A stretch of DNA of 47,148 bases, from assembly GCA_019187185.1 (NCBI GenBank), contig JABAQU010000005.1:1-47148 (forward strand). Reading direction: 5' to 3'. The position numbers and the translations under genes are program-made. Source of the stretch: Steroidobacteraceae bacterium (lineage in GTDB: Bacteria > Pseudomonadota > Gammaproteobacteria > Steroidobacterales > Steroidobacteraceae). This document shows, piece after piece, positions 16,836 to 25,792 of this stretch. How positions within the stretch are numbered: position 1 is the first letter of the stretch; every line of letters starts with the position of its first letter. The notes beneath the pieces are model-generated. The model worked only from the letters and a program-made list of their open reading frames with translations, had not been told where the DNA came from and made no database searches.

Positions 16836-18230
16836 ATGCAGACCGAAGCACAAGTCACCCCCGGGCAACGCGCACGCGCGCTGTGGTTGAGCACGTTTGC
16901 GCTCGGCGTGTGCTTCGCCGTGTGGGTCATCTTCTCGATCATCGGCGTCACGCTGAAGCAGGAGCTCGGACTGTCCGAAACGGCGTTCGGCCTGCTGGTG
17001 GCGACGCCGATCCTGACCGGTTCGATCAGCCGCCCGCTGCTCGGCATCTGGTCCGAGATGATCGGCGGCCGTCGCGTGTTCGCGCTGCTCATGCTGGTCG
17101 TCGCCGGGTTCATGTTCGCGCTGCCGCACGCGCATTCGTATCCGGCGCTGCTGCTGCTCGGCCTCGGGCTCGGCCTCGCGGGCGGGTCGTTCGCCGTCGG
17201 CGTGGTGTATGTCTCGGCCTGGTATCCGCGTGAGCGCCAGGGCACGGCGCTCGGCCTGTTCGGCATGGGCAACGTCGGTGCCGCGGTCACGAGTTTCGGC
17301 GCGCCGCTGCTGCTGGCCGTGATGGACTGGCGCCATGCAGCCTATGTCTATGGCGCCGTGATGCTCGCGACCTCGATCCTGTTCTACCTGTTTGCGCAGC
17401 CGAGTCCGGTCCGGGCCGCCGCCGCCGCGAAGCCGCCGGAGTCGCTGGCCGAGCGCCTGGCGCCACTGCGCAACCTGCAGGTGTGGCGGTTCTCGCTGTA
17501 TTACTTCCTCGTGTTCGGCGGCTTCGTCGCGTTGACGTCGTGGCTGCCCCGGTACTACATGGGCGTGTACAAGGTCGACATCGCCACCGCCGGCATGCTG
17601 GCGGCGAGCTTTGGCCTGCCGGCGACGCTGTTCCGTGCCGTCGGCGGCACGCTGGCCGACCGCTACGGTGCGCGACGGATCATGTACATCTCGTTCTCGG
17701 TGTGCATGGTCGGGCTGTTCCTGCTGTCGTATCCGAATACGCACTACGTGGTCGAGGGCATCCACGGGCCGATCCCGTTCACGATCGCGCCGACGATGCT
17801 CGAACGCGCCATCGTGCTGTTCCTGCTCGGCATGGTGATGGCGTTCGGCATGGCCGCGGTGTTCAAGCACATACCGACCTACTACCCGGAACACGTCGGC
17901 GCGGTCGGCGGCGTGGTCGGCATGATCGGCGGCCTCGGGGGCTTTTTCCTGCCCATCGCGTTCGGTGCGATGAACGATCTCGTCGGCATCTGGAGCAGCT
18001 GCTTCATGCTGCTGTTCGTCGTCGCGCTGGCGAGCCTCCTGTGGATGCATTTCGCGATCCTGCGCATGAACCGCGCGCGTCATCCGGAATTGAAGGCCGA
18101 CACCGACCTGCCGGAAATCATGGCCGCACAGGAAGCGGCGCGCCATGCCCGCATCGCGGCCGAAGCCGCCACGCAAGCTGCGCGGGCCGCCACGGCCGCC
18201 GCCGAGGCAGCGCGCAAGCGCTCGTCCTGA
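16836..18230 (+). CDS. narK: NarK-type nitrate/nitrite MFS transporter
   Basis: A 464-residue major facilitator with 12 predicted helices. The nitrate-porter glycine signatures are visible: GMGNVGAAVTSFGAPLL in helix 5 and VGGVVGMIGGLGGFFLP in helix 11. The loop GTLADRYGARR is the standard MFS motif. It should import nitrate by proton symport, or exchange it for nitrite, supplying the cytoplasmic NarG site. The last 45 residues after helix 12 form a very Ala-rich, charged tail that reads like a long amphipathic helix and is not usual for NarK. It is the last gene of the nar operon and faces the second TDT gene with only 7 bp between stops. Confidence 0.92.
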   Translation: MQTEAQVTPGQRARALWLSTFALGVCFAVWVIFSIIGVTLKQELGLSETAFGLLVATPILTGSISRPLLGIWSEMIGGRRVFALLMLVVAGFMFALPHAHSYPALLLLGLGLGLAGGSFAVGVVYVSAWYPRERQGTALGLFGMGNVGAAVTSFGAPLLLAVMDWRHAAYVYGAVMLATSILFYLFAQPSPVRAAAAAKPPESLAERLAPLRNLQVWRFSLYYFLVFGGFVALTSWLPRYYMGVYKVDIATAGMLAASFGLPATLFRAVGGTLADRYGARRIMYISFSVCMVGLFLLSYPNTHYVVEGIHGPIPFTIAPTMLERAIVLFLLGMVMAFGMAAVFKHIPTYYPEHVGAVGGVVGMIGGLGGFFLPIAFGAMNDLVGIWSSCFMLLFVVALASLLWMHFAILRMNRARHPELKADTDLPEIMAAQEAARHARIAAEAATQAARAATAAAEAARKRSS

Positions 18231-18237
18231 AACTCGT

Positions 18238-19302
18238 TCAGCGCGGATGGGGCTCGCGCCACTGCGAGTGCAGCGCGCGCAACTGGCCGATGAACAGGAT
18301 GCCCCAGGCCGCGAGTCCCGCGCCGAACACGACGTGCGGCAGGACGCCGAGGAAGTGCAGGTCGAGGGCCTGCATCATGCGCAAGGTCGCAGTCGCGTAC
18401 ATGCCGAGCGGGAACACGGCGCCCCAGTACATCGGATCGTAGGTGAAGGGGAAGCGGCGGATGCCGTGGCGCCACACGGCGAGCACCACCAGCATCGGTA
18501 TCCACCAGGTGCCGGTGGCCCAGTAGAACACCGTGAAGCCCTTGATGAACGGCAGCATGGAATCCAGGAACGGCGCGTGCGGCGCGTTCAGGATGAGCAG
18601 CGCCCCGGCCAGTGTCGAGATCGCCATCGCGCCCATGTTGATCCAGTACGGCGGCGACAGGTCGGCGGGCGAGAACTCGAGGAAGGTGTAGCGATAAAAG
18701 ATCAGCGACATCATCCAGATGTACAGCATGCCGCCCCACAGCCACATCGACAGTGCGAAGAAGTTCAGCTCCATGCGCAACGGTTGCGCGACCTGCGGCG
18801 CGAGCAGGGCGGCCAGCACCGCCATCGACTGTGTGGCCACCACGGCGAGCAGCCATCCGCCGTTGATGCCGCGGTCGAGGCTCGGCTTGCGCGACTTGAC
18901 CGTGAGCACCGTGAAGATCGCGTAGGTCGACCCCACCCACGCCGCGAGCCCGACGCCGCCGAGCGCGACGGCGAGGCGCAGGCTGCCGCCGAGCAGCAGG
19001 CACTGCGCGCCGAGGACCGCACAGGCCGCGACGAACGTGAAGAAACCCGGCGCGCGCAAATGATCGAAGAGATCCTCGAGTACGAGCCGCGGATGCCAGC
19101 ACAGGCGGAGCAGCGCCATCGCGCAGATGATCACGAAGAAAACCCAGTTCAGGGCGAACAGCGACCCGGCGAGCCGCGGCAAGGCCATGAGGTGCGCGGC
19201 CAGCGACAGGATGCCGGTCGCCATCACCATGCTGAAGTAGCCCGGCGACAGGGTCTCGATCGATGCGCGCAAGTGGCGCGTCCAGGTCACGGATGTCTGC
19301 AT
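18238..19302 (-). CDS. TDT/SLAC1-type membrane channel or transporter (TehA family), copy 2
   Basis: A 354-residue, roughly ten-helix membrane protein. By eye more than half of its residues match the copy upstream of narG, including PGYFSMVMATGILSLAAHL, INGGWLLAVVATQSMAVL, ALSMWLWGGMLYIW, NMGAMAISTLAGALLI and YWATGTWWIPMLV. Both copies keep TYDP-YWG-VFPLGMYA near the C-terminus. It is encoded convergently to narK and follows fabB with a 42-bp gap, so it could be read with the fabAB transcript. Substrate is unproven. An anion such as nitrate, nitrite or a dicarboxylate is likely from the family and the context. Confidence 0.83.
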   Translation of the reverse strand: MQTSVTWTRHLRASIETLSPGYFSMVMATGILSLAAHLMALPRLAGSLFALNWVFFVIICAMALLRLCWHPRLVLEDLFDHLRAPGFFTFVAACAVLGAQCLLLGGSLRLAVALGGVGLAAWVGSTYAIFTVLTVKSRKPSLDRGINGGWLLAVVATQSMAVLAALLAPQVAQPLRMELNFFALSMWLWGGMLYIWMMSLIFYRYTFLEFSPADLSPPYWINMGAMAISTLAGALLILNAPHAPFLDSMLPFIKGFTVFYWATGTWWIPMLVVLAVWRHGIRRFPFTYDPMYWGAVFPLGMYATATLRMMQALDLHFLGVLPHVVFGAGLAAWGILFIGQLRALHSQWREPHPR

Positions 19303-19344
19303 GGGCTCACCGGTAGCCCGCGAACCTGCGCGACTCGCGGGTGG

Positions 19345-20553
19345 TCAATACCGGCGGAACACGAGCGAGGCGTTCGTGCCGCCGAATCCGAAGCTGTTCG
19401 ACATGACGGTGCCCGCCCGCATCGAACGCGTCTCGCGCAACACCGGATAGCCGGCGCACGCGGGGTCCAGTTCGTCGATGTTCGCGGAACCGGCCAGGAA
19501 GCCGTCGCGCAGCATCAGCAGCGCGTAGATCGCCTCCTGCACGCCCGCCGCGCCGAGCGAATGGCCCGTCAGCGACTTGGTCGACGACACGAGCGGCAGG
19601 TCGAAGCCGAACACCTCGCGCACGGCGTCGAGCTCGATGATGTCGCCGAGCGGGGTCGACGTGCCGTGCGTGTTCACGTAATCGACCGGTTGCGCCACGC
19701 CGGCGAGTGCCTGGCGCATGCACCGCACCGCGCCCTCGCCCGAGGGCTGGACCATGTCCGCGCCGTCCGCCGTGACACCGAAGCCGACGAGCTCGGCGAC
19801 GATCGGTGCGCCGCGCGCGACGGCGTGGTCGAGCGCCTCGAGCACCAGCATGCCGCCGCCGCTCGCGATCACGAAGCCGTCGCGCGTCGCGTCGTAGGCA
19901 CGCGAGGCGCGCTCCGGCGTCTCGTTGCGCGCGGTCGACAGCGCGCCCATCGCATCGAACAGCGCGGTGAGCGACCAGTGTTCCTCTTCGCCTCCGCCGC
20001 AGAACATCACGTCCTGGTTGCCCCAGCGGATCTGTTCGGCACCGGCGCCGATGCAATGCGCGCTCGTCGCGCAGGCCGAGGTCAGCGAGTAGCTGACACC
20101 CTTGATGTGGAAGCTCGTCGCGAGGCAGGCGGCCACCGTGCTGCACATCGTGCGCGGCACGCGCGTGGGGCCGACTTTGCGCAGGCCGCGCGAACGCAGC
20201 GTGTCGGCCGCCTCGACGATGTTCGCGGGCGAGCCGCCGCCGGTTCCGGCGATGAGGCCGGTGCGCGGGTGACTCACCTGCGCCTCGGTGAGGCCGCTCG
20301 CCTCGATGGCGCGCGCCATCGAGATGGCCGCGAAGGCCGCCGCGTCGCCCATGAAGCGCAGGTCGCGCCGGTCGACGTGATCGGCGACGACGATCTGCGG
20401 AATGCCGGCGACGTGGCTGCGCAGGCCCATGTCGCGATAGCCCGGCATGCCGCGTATGCCGGAGCGGCCCTCCGCGAGCGCGCGACTGACCGTATCGAGG
20501 TCATTGCCGAGGCAGGACACGATGCCCATGCCGGTGACGACGACGCGGCGCAT
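19345..20553 (-). CDS. fabB: Beta-ketoacyl-ACP synthase I
   Basis: A 402-residue condensing enzyme. The catalytic triad is clear: Cys in [16 protein letters not shown], His in [12 protein letters not shown], and His in [14 protein letters not shown]. It closes with [19 protein letters not shown], the FabB C-terminus. It elongates unsaturated acyl-ACPs produced by FabA, and works without oxygen. The N-terminus [18 protein letters not shown] is diagnostic. The start overlaps the fabA stop by one base (TGATG), so the two are translationally coupled, as in many gammaproteobacteria. Confidence 0.95.
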   Translation of the reverse strand: MRRVVVTGMGIVSCLGNDLDTVSRALAEGRSGIRGMPGYRDMGLRSHVAGIPQIVVADHVDRRDLRFMGDAAAFAAISMARAIEASGLTEAQVSHPRTGLIAGTGGGSPANIVEAADTLRSRGLRKVGPTRVPRTMCSTVAACLATSFHIKGVSYSLTSACATSAHCIGAGAEQIRWGNQDVMFCGGGEEEHWSLTALFDAMGALSTARNETPERASRAYDATRDGFVIASGGGMLVLEALDHAVARGAPIVAELVGFGVTADGADMVQPSGEGAVRCMRQALAGVAQPVDYVNTHGTSTPLGDIIELDAVREVFGFDLPLVSSTKSLTGHSLGAAGVQEAIYALLMLRDGFLAGSANIDELDPACAGYPVLRETRSMRAGTVMSNSFGFGGTNASLVFRRY

Positions 20554-21071
20554 CAGCCGATTCCTTCGCGGCTGAAGAGCCCGACCCGCAGCCCCGTGGC
20601 CGTGTAGATCTTTTCGCCGTCGGCGTGGAGCGCGGCGTCGCCGACGACCATCACGAGCTTGCGCTCGATCACGCGCTTGATGTCGATCTGGTACCTGACC
20701 AGCTTCACGTGGGGCAGCACCTGGCCCGTGAAGCGCACTTCGTCGACACCGAGCGCACGCCCGAGACCCTGGTGGCCACGCCACGCGAGGAAAAAGCCGA
20801 CCAGCTGCCACATCGCATCGAGGCCGAGGCAGCCGGGCATCACCGGGTCGCCGATGAAGTGGCAACCGAAGAACCACAGCGACGGGTCGATATCGAGCTC
20901 GGCGCGGATCTCCCCGGCGCCATGCGCGCCGCCCTCGTCCGAGATCCAGGTGACCCGGTCGATCATGAGCATCTGGCCGACCGGCAGGCGCGGCGACGTC
21001 GGTTCGAACAGGGTGCCCTCGCCGCAGGCAAGGAGCTGCGCCTTCGTGAAGCTGTTTGGTCGGGTCGTCAT
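20553..21071 (-). CDS. fabA: 3-hydroxydecanoyl-ACP dehydratase/isomerase
   Basis: A 172-residue hot-dog fold enzyme, exactly the E. coli length. The active-site His71 lies in [15 protein letters not shown] and Asp85 in [10 protein letters not shown]. It dehydrates 3-hydroxydecanoyl-ACP and isomerises the trans-2 product to cis-3, the anaerobic entry to unsaturated fatty acids. The N-terminus [11 protein letters not shown] and [12 protein letters not shown] are family hallmarks. The gene lies 44 bp downstream of ubiD on the same strand. No FabR-type operator was recognised in that short gap. Confidence 0.96.
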   Translation of the reverse strand: MTTRPNSFTKAQLLACGEGTLFEPTSPRLPVGQMLMIDRVTWISDEGGAHGAGEIRAELDIDPSLWFFGCHFIGDPVMPGCLGLDAMWQLVGFFLAWRGHQGLGRALGVDEVRFTGQVLPHVKLVRYQIDIKRVIERKLVMVVGDAALHADGEKIYTATGLRVGLFSREGIG

Positions 21072-21115
21072 GCGCAAATCACGTTCCGGCGCGGCGGCGC
21101 CCGTGTTGGTGGCCG

Positions 21116-22576
21116 TCAAAGGAGTTGTGCCCACATCGCATCGGTGCGTCGCAGGACGTCGGCGCTCATGGCGAGCGGCCGCCCCCAGGCACGCCGCGTC
21201 TCGCCGGGCCACTTGTTCGTCGCGTCGATGCCCATCTTCGAACCGAGACCGGCCACCGGGCTCGCGAAGTCGAGATAGTCGATCGGGCTGCGACGCACGA
21301 GATGCGCGTCGCGCGCCGGGTCGACGCGGGTCGCGATGGCCCAGATCACCTCTTGCCAGTTGCGCACATCGATGTCGTCGTCGGTCACGATCACGAACTT
21401 AGTGTAGAGGAATTGCCGCAGGCTCGACCACACCGCGTGCATGACCTGCCGCGCGTGGCCGGGGTAGGCCTTGCGGATGCTCACCACGGCCACCCGATAG
21501 GAACAGGCCTCGGGCGGCAGGTGGAAATCGACGATCTCCGGGTGGCTGCGCCTCAGCATGGGCACGAACATCTCGTTGAGCGACATCGCGAGCACCGACG
21601 GCTCGTCCCAGGGCGAGCGCCCCATGTAGCCGCCGTGATAGAAGGCGCCGCGCCGCATCGAGAGGCGCTCCACGGTCAGGACCGGAAACTTCGCCTGGCT
21701 GTTGTAATAGCCCGTGTGGTCGCCGAACGGGCCCTCGAGAGCCGTGTCGCCCGGTACCACATGACCTTCGAGCACGATTTCGGCGCTCGCGCAGCTGTCG
21801 AGGCCGACCGCGGTTCTCACGACCTCGCTGCGCGCGCGGCGCAGCAGGCCCGCAAACTGGTATTCGGACACGCTGTCCGGGATCGGGGTCGTCGCGGCGA
21901 CCAGCAGCGCGGGATCGGCGCCGATCATCACGACGACCGGAAACGGCTCGCCAGGGCGGTCGCGCTGCCAGTCGCGGAAATCGAGCGCGCCGCCGCGGTG
22001 CGACAGCCAGCGCAGGATCACGCGATTGCGGCCGATCACCTGCTGCCGGTACGGCGCGATGTTCTGCCGCGCCTTGCGCGTGCCGCGCGTGACGACGAGG
22101 CCCCACGTGATGAGGGGCCCGGCATCCTCCGGCCAGCACGTCCACACCGGCAGTCGTGACAGGTCGACTTCGCTGCCGCTCTGCACGCATTCGTAGTCGG
22201 GCGGGCGCGTCACGACACGCGGCGAGGCGCGCAGCAGCGGCAGGAAGGCGGGCAGGCGGCCGAGCGCTTCGCGTGGCCGGTCCGGCCAGTGCGGTTCGCG
22301 CAGGAACGCGAGCGTCTCGCCGATCTCGCGAAACTGCGCGACATCGTCGTAGCCGAGCGCGGCGGCGACCCGGCGCTGTGTACCGAAGAGATTGCCGAGC
22401 ACGGGGATCGACGATCCCTTCGGCTGCTCGAACCACAGGGCAGGGCCGCCGGACTTCAGGCTGCGCTGGCACAGGTCGGTCATCTCGAGCTTCGGGTCGA
22501 CCGGAAACGGCACGCGCTTCAACTCGCCCCGGCGCTCGAGGGCGTGCACGAAATCGCGCAGGCTCGCGTGCGTCAT
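21116..22576 (-). CDS. ubiD: 4-hydroxy-3-polyprenylbenzoate decarboxylase
   Basis: A 486-residue prenylated-FMN-dependent decarboxylase of ubiquinone biosynthesis, near the 497 of E. coli. Conserved blocks are [39 protein letters not shown] (cofactor and metal binding) and [12 protein letters not shown] (catalytic acid region). The C-terminus has [17 protein letters not shown] and [15 protein letters not shown]. It needs the UbiX cofactor enzyme, which is not in this window. It lies divergent from ubiT, with a possible Fnr box between them. Confidence 0.96.
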   Translation of the reverse strand: MTHASLRDFVHALERRGELKRVPFPVDPKLEMTDLCQRSLKSGGPALWFEQPKGSSIPVLGNLFGTQRRVAAALGYDDVAQFREIGETLAFLREPHWPDRPREALGRLPAFLPLLRASPRVVTRPPDYECVQSGSEVDLSRLPVWTCWPEDAGPLITWGLVVTRGTRKARQNIAPYRQQVIGRNRVILRWLSHRGGALDFRDWQRDRPGEPFPVVVMIGADPALLVAATTPIPDSVSEYQFAGLLRRARSEVVRTAVGLDSCASAEIVLEGHVVPGDTALEGPFGDHTGYYNSQAKFPVLTVERLSMRRGAFYHGGYMGRSPWDEPSVLAMSLNEMFVPMLRRSHPEIVDFHLPPEACSYRVAVVSIRKAYPGHARQVMHAVWSSLRQFLYTKFVIVTDDDIDVRNWQEVIWAIATRVDPARDAHLVRRSPIDYLDFASPVAGLGSKMGIDATNKWPGETRRAWGRPLAMSADVLRRTDAMWAQLL

Positions 22577-22603
22577 CGCGGGACTCTCCGCGCGGCACCG
22601 GTC

Positions 22604-22617
22604 TTGACGAATCTCAA
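22604..22617. promoter_or_regulatory. Candidate Fnr/Anr box between ubiD and ubiT
   Basis: TTGAC-GAAT-CTCAA sits in the divergent gap. One half-site is perfect and the other has one mismatch. Reading toward ubiT, CATGAA follows at the same 22-nt distance seen in the three better sites of the window, but it is a poor -10. It could control ubiT, ubiD or both. Confidence 0.5.
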
Positions 22618-22674
22618 GGGCGATGGCAGCGGTCCGTGGCATGAAGGAGTTTCGATCCGCCCTCGGAGACTCCC

Positions 22675-23202
22675 GTGCCCGATCCGATGACCGTCATTCC
22701 CCATCTGCTGCGCCTCGCGCCGGCGCCGTTGCAGGCGGCGCTCGTCGCGCGCGCCGTGAGCCAGCTGCTGCGCGGGCAGATGCTCGCCGGCCAGCTCGCC
22801 GATCTCGCCGGCAAGTGCTTCAGCCTGCACGTCGACGATGTGCCGCTCACGCTCACCTTCGAGATCGTGGCCGGCGGGCTGCGGCCCTCGACGCGCGCGC
22901 CGCACGTGACGATCCGCGGCTCCCTGCGCGATTTCGTGGATCTCGCGCGCCGTCGCGAGGATCCCGACACGCTCTTCTTCCAGCGCCGCCTCGCCGTCGA
23001 AGGCGAGACCGAGACCGGCCTGCACCTGAAGAACCTGCTGGACGGCTGGGAGTACGACCTGCCGGCGCACCTGTCCGCGGTGTTGCCCGGGCCGCTCGCG
23101 CGCATCAGCCTGCATGGTCTATCCCGGCTACGCCCCGGAGATACCCGTCACAGTACCCGCCCGGCAGCACGGGCTCCGGGAGCGTGGCAATGGCGGCATT
23201 AG
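22675..23202 (+). CDS. ubiT: UbiT, SCP2-domain accessory factor of oxygen-independent ubiquinone synthesis
   Basis: A 175-residue protein with a sterol carrier protein 2 domain. The stretch [20 protein letters not shown] followed by [13 protein letters not shown] closely follows E. coli UbiT. It probably binds the hydrophobic ubiquinone intermediates. The GTG at 22675 is chosen because GGAG lies seven bases before it; an ATG four codons later is the alternative. Its last 98 bases run antisense over the 3' end of ubiV. Everything after about [12 protein letters not shown] lacks family similarity and may be only the consequence of this overlap. Confidence 0.85.
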   Translation: MPDPMTVIPHLLRLAPAPLQAALVARAVSQLLRGQMLAGQLADLAGKCFSLHVDDVPLTLTFEIVAGGLRPSTRAPHVTIRGSLRDFVDLARRREDPDTLFFQRRLAVEGETETGLHLKNLLDGWEYDLPAHLSAVLPGPLARISLHGLSRLRPGDTRHSTRPAARAPGAWQWRH

Positions 23203-24016
23203 TGTCGATTGCCGCGCGATAGGCGGCGATCACGGCGTCGAAGCCCTGCGACTGCGGCGAGAGGCGCAGGATGTCGACGCCGGCTGCGCGCAACGCGTCG
23301 ATGTGCGTCGCCGCCTGCACGGCCGCCGACTGGGTCTGTATGCCGTTCAGCGTGAGGAACGGCTGGTCCTCGCGCGAGTAGAGCGTGATGCCGTCGGGAT
23401 AGTCGCCGCAGATGAAGCCGCACTCGTCCTTCGGCCGGTTGTGCGCGCGTGCGGTGAAGCAGCGGGCCGAGAACGCGAGCGGCAGTCGGCCGTAGGCGAA
23501 CACCTCGATCTCGAGGCCCTCCGGCCGTGACGCCGCGAGTGTGGCGAGCGTCGCGAGCGGCAGCTCGACCGGTGCCACCCAGCGTCGCGCGCCGCGTGCG
23601 GCGAGGAAGGCGAGGGTGGCCGCGTTGTAGACATTCAGGTGCGGGCCGGCGACGAAGGCACGCCCGTTCGCGTAACCGACCGCCGCCATGTCGTTCGCCT
23701 CGAAGAGCCCCGGGGCCTGTTCGATGATGCGCCCCATCGTCGCGAGCTCCGATTCGGCTTCGGTGAGCGCGAGCGTCGAGAAGACGACCTGTTTGCCCGC
23801 CAGTTCGAGCGCACGCGCGACCGCCGGCCAGTCCTCCTTCTGCATCACGCGTCGCTTGCTGCACACGACCTCGCCGAGATAGACGATGTCCACGGGCGCA
23901 TCGCACAGTCCCGCGTAGAAGGCGAGCGTGGCGCTCCGGTCCCAGAGATAGAGGATCGGGCCGACCGCGAGCTTGAGCGCCCGTGCGTCCGTGGACTTCG
24001 CGTGCGTCACTGCCAT
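23105..24016 (-). CDS. ubiV: UbiV, iron-sulfur subunit of the oxygen-independent ubiquinone hydroxylase
   Basis: A 303-residue member of peptidase family U32. It keeps the UbiV cysteines for a [4Fe-4S] cluster: VVCSKRR near the N-terminus, then ARCFTARAHNRPKDECGFIC. FVAGPHLNVYNAATL and LNGIQTQSA match the family, and the C-terminus [10 protein letters not shown] corresponds to CNGYWRRLAG of E. coli, confirming the stop. With UbiU it hydroxylates the ubiquinone ring without O2, with prephenate proposed as oxygen donor. It overlaps ubiU by 10 bases. Confidence 0.95.
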   Translation of the reverse strand: MAVTHAKSTDARALKLAVGPILYLWDRSATLAFYAGLCDAPVDIVYLGEVVCSKRRVMQKEDWPAVARALELAGKQVVFSTLALTEAESELATMGRIIEQAPGLFEANDMAAVGYANGRAFVAGPHLNVYNAATLAFLAARGARRWVAPVELPLATLATLAASRPEGLEIEVFAYGRLPLAFSARCFTARAHNRPKDECGFICGDYPDGITLYSREDQPFLTLNGIQTQSAAVQAATHIDALRAAGVDILRLSPQSQGFDAVIAAYRAAIDTNAAIATLPEPVLPGGYCDGYLRGVAGIDHAG

Positions 24017-25032
24017 GGCCGGTGATAGGCGCCGAGCGTGTGCGTGCGGCCTTCCGCGAGCGCATCGAGCGCCGCGAGCAGGTCCGCGGGCGGCGTCCAT
24101 CCGGCGGTGGAGTCGGCCGGCGTTTCGGCGCGTGCGGCGGCGCACAGGTCGATGGCCCGCCGCAGCAGGCGCGTGACTTCGCCGACGTATGCCGGCGAGC
24201 GCTGCCGGCCTTCGACCTTGATCGCACGCACGCCGCTCGCTGCGAGGGCCGGCAGCACGTCGAGCGCATTGAGGCTGGTCGGCTCCTCAAGCGCGTGAAA
24301 GACCGCGTCGTTCACGCGGAAGCGGCCCTTGCAGAGTGTCGGATAGCCGGCGGCCTCGCCCGGCGCATAGCGGTCGATCAGGATGCCGTTCAGGCGCGAC
24401 TGCCGGCCGGCGGGCGTTTCTTCCCAGCGCACCGCATGGGCAGGCGAACACACGCCCTGCGAGTTCGGCGAATGCCCCGTCGCGTACGACGACAGCGCGC
24501 AGCGCCCTTCGACCATCACGCACAGGCTCCCGAATCCGAACACCTCGATCTCGACGGCCGTGCGCCCGACGAGCCGCGCGACCTGCGTCACCGACAGCAC
24601 GCGCGGCAGGACGGCGCGCTGGATGCCGAACTCGCGACGATAGAGCTCGAGCGCGCGCCAGTTGGTGGCGGATCCCTGCACGCTGAGGTGCAGGCGCAGC
24701 GCGGGATGATGGTCCGCCGCGTAGCGCATCAGCCCGGGGTCGGCCAGGATGAGGGCATCCGCGCCGAGCCGCGCCGCGCGATCGATCGTTTCCGTGGCGA
24801 TGGGCCAGGTGGCGGGCGAGGGGTAAATGTTGAGCGCGACGAACACGCGCGTGCCGCGCTCGTGCGCATACGCGATGCCGGTCGCCGCCTCCGCCTCGCC
24901 GAAGTTGAGGCCCGGGAAGTTGCGCGCGTTGGTCGCGCCGCGAAAGCCGATGTAGACGGCGTCCGCGCCGTGATCGACGGCGGCGCGCAGCGCGGGGAGT
25001 GTGCCCGCCGGGCACACGAGTTCGAGGCTCAT
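24007..25032 (-). CDS. ubiU: UbiU, iron-sulfur subunit of the oxygen-independent ubiquinone hydroxylase
   Basis: A 341-residue U32-family protein. LELVCPAGTLPALRAAVD opens it as in E. coli. Cluster cysteines lie in GSLCVMVEGRC, QGVCSPAH and PTLCKGRF. EEPTSLNALDVLP, VEGRQRSPAYV and the C-terminus TLGAYHRPWQ are nearly identical to the E. coli protein. The pair UbiUV lets the cell make ubiquinone in anoxia, which a nitrate-respiring organism needs because NarI can use ubiquinol. It has its own Fnr box, overlapping the fnr stop codon. Confidence 0.96.
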   Translation of the reverse strand: MSLELVCPAGTLPALRAAVDHGADAVYIGFRGATNARNFPGLNFGEAEAATGIAYAHERGTRVFVALNIYPSPATWPIATETIDRAARLGADALILADPGLMRYAADHHPALRLHLSVQGSATNWRALELYRREFGIQRAVLPRVLSVTQVARLVGRTAVEIEVFGFGSLCVMVEGRCALSSYATGHSPNSQGVCSPAHAVRWEETPAGRQSRLNGILIDRYAPGEAAGYPTLCKGRFRVNDAVFHALEEPTSLNALDVLPALAASGVRAIKVEGRQRSPAYVGEVTRLLRRAIDLCAAARAETPADSTAGWTPPADLLAALDALAEGRTHTLGAYHRPWQ

Positions 25033-25038
25033 GCGCGC

Positions 25039-25080
25039 ATGGTCGCGTCCTGCGCGCCCGCCCGTATTGATGGAGGTCAA
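25039..25080 (-). promoter_or_regulatory. Fnr/Anr-dependent promoter of ubiUV
   Basis: On the minus strand TTGAC-CTCC-ATCAA (25067-25080) is a full Fnr box overlapping the fnr stop codon. Exactly 22 nt later is GACCAT (25039-25044) as a -10 candidate. Standard spacing would place the start of transcription at about 25033, one base before the ubiU ATG, so this transcript would be almost leaderless. Confidence 0.65.
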
Positions 25081-25760
25081 GCGGCCGGTTTGAGGGACCT
25101 CAGCGTGACCTTCTGGCCGACGATGTCGATCGCACGCTCGCGGCCGAGCTTCTGGATCGTGCGGCTCACGGTCTCGATTCGGGTGTCGAGCAGGTTCGCG
25201 ATCTCCTGGCGTGTCATGCCGAGCGAGAACTGGCGGCCGTTCAAGCCGCGCTGCTCGAGGCGCGCGCCGAGGTCGAGGATGAACCCGGCGACGCGCTCGC
25301 GGATCGAGCCGCGGGCGAGCATCGGGCGCGGCGCAGACGCTCGACTCAGGAGATTGATCAACGCGGCCGCAAGCTCGCGTACGCGCGAGTACTGTTCGCT
25401 CAGCATCGACAGCGGCAGTTCGCAGCAGACGGTGGGCTGCAGCGCGACCACGTCCTGGGCGTAGATCCGGTTGCCGAACGCCTCCATGCCGAGCATGTCG
25501 CCCGGCGTATTGACGGAGACGATGCGCTCCTCGCCGTCGGTACCGACATCGACCGTTTTCAGCATGCCCTGCCGCACGGCAAAGAGCGAATGCGCCGGTT
25601 CACCGGCGCGGTAAAGCCGCGTGCCGGGCTTCAGGGTCCTCAAGGCGCCGGTGCGCTGCAGTCCGCGTTGCTCGCTGAGCGCGATCATTCCGCAGAGGCG
25701 GCAGACTTCGTACAGGTCGCAGGAGCGGCAGGCGATGGTCCCGGTCGATGGCGTCGTCAT
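25077..25760 (-). CDS. fnr: Fnr/Anr oxygen-sensing transcriptional regulator
   Basis: A 227-residue CRP/FNR protein. The N-terminal cysteines Cys11, Cys14 and Cys20 have the C-x2-C-x5-C spacing of E. coli Fnr (20, 23, 29). The fourth ligand is Cys112 or Cys113, so it should carry an O2-labile [4Fe-4S] cluster. An extra Cys23 is present. The cyclic-nucleotide-like beta-roll spans about 40-120. In the helix-turn-helix, ETVSR (196-200) is the Fnr recognition helix that reads TTGA half-sites. It lies between copA and ubiU and has its own Fnr box, suggesting autoregulation. It most likely controls narGHJI and ubiUV. Confidence 0.93.
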   Translation of the reverse strand: MTTPSTGTIACRSCDLYEVCRLCGMIALSEQRGLQRTGALRTLKPGTRLYRAGEPAHSLFAVRQGMLKTVDVGTDGEERIVSVNTPGDMLGMEAFGNRIYAQDVVALQPTVCCELPLSMLSEQYSRVRELAAALINLLSRASAPRPMLARGSIRERVAGFILDLGARLEQRGLNGRQFSLGMTRQEIANLLDTRIETVSRTIQKLGRERAIDIVGQKVTLRSLKPAA

Positions 25761-25792
25761 GGCGAGCCTCGCGGATTGCGTTGTGTCAACCG

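Noticed and set aside
18219-18250. Terminator between narK and the second TDT gene
   Set aside because: Only 7 bp separate the two stops and no stem with a T-run could be drawn.
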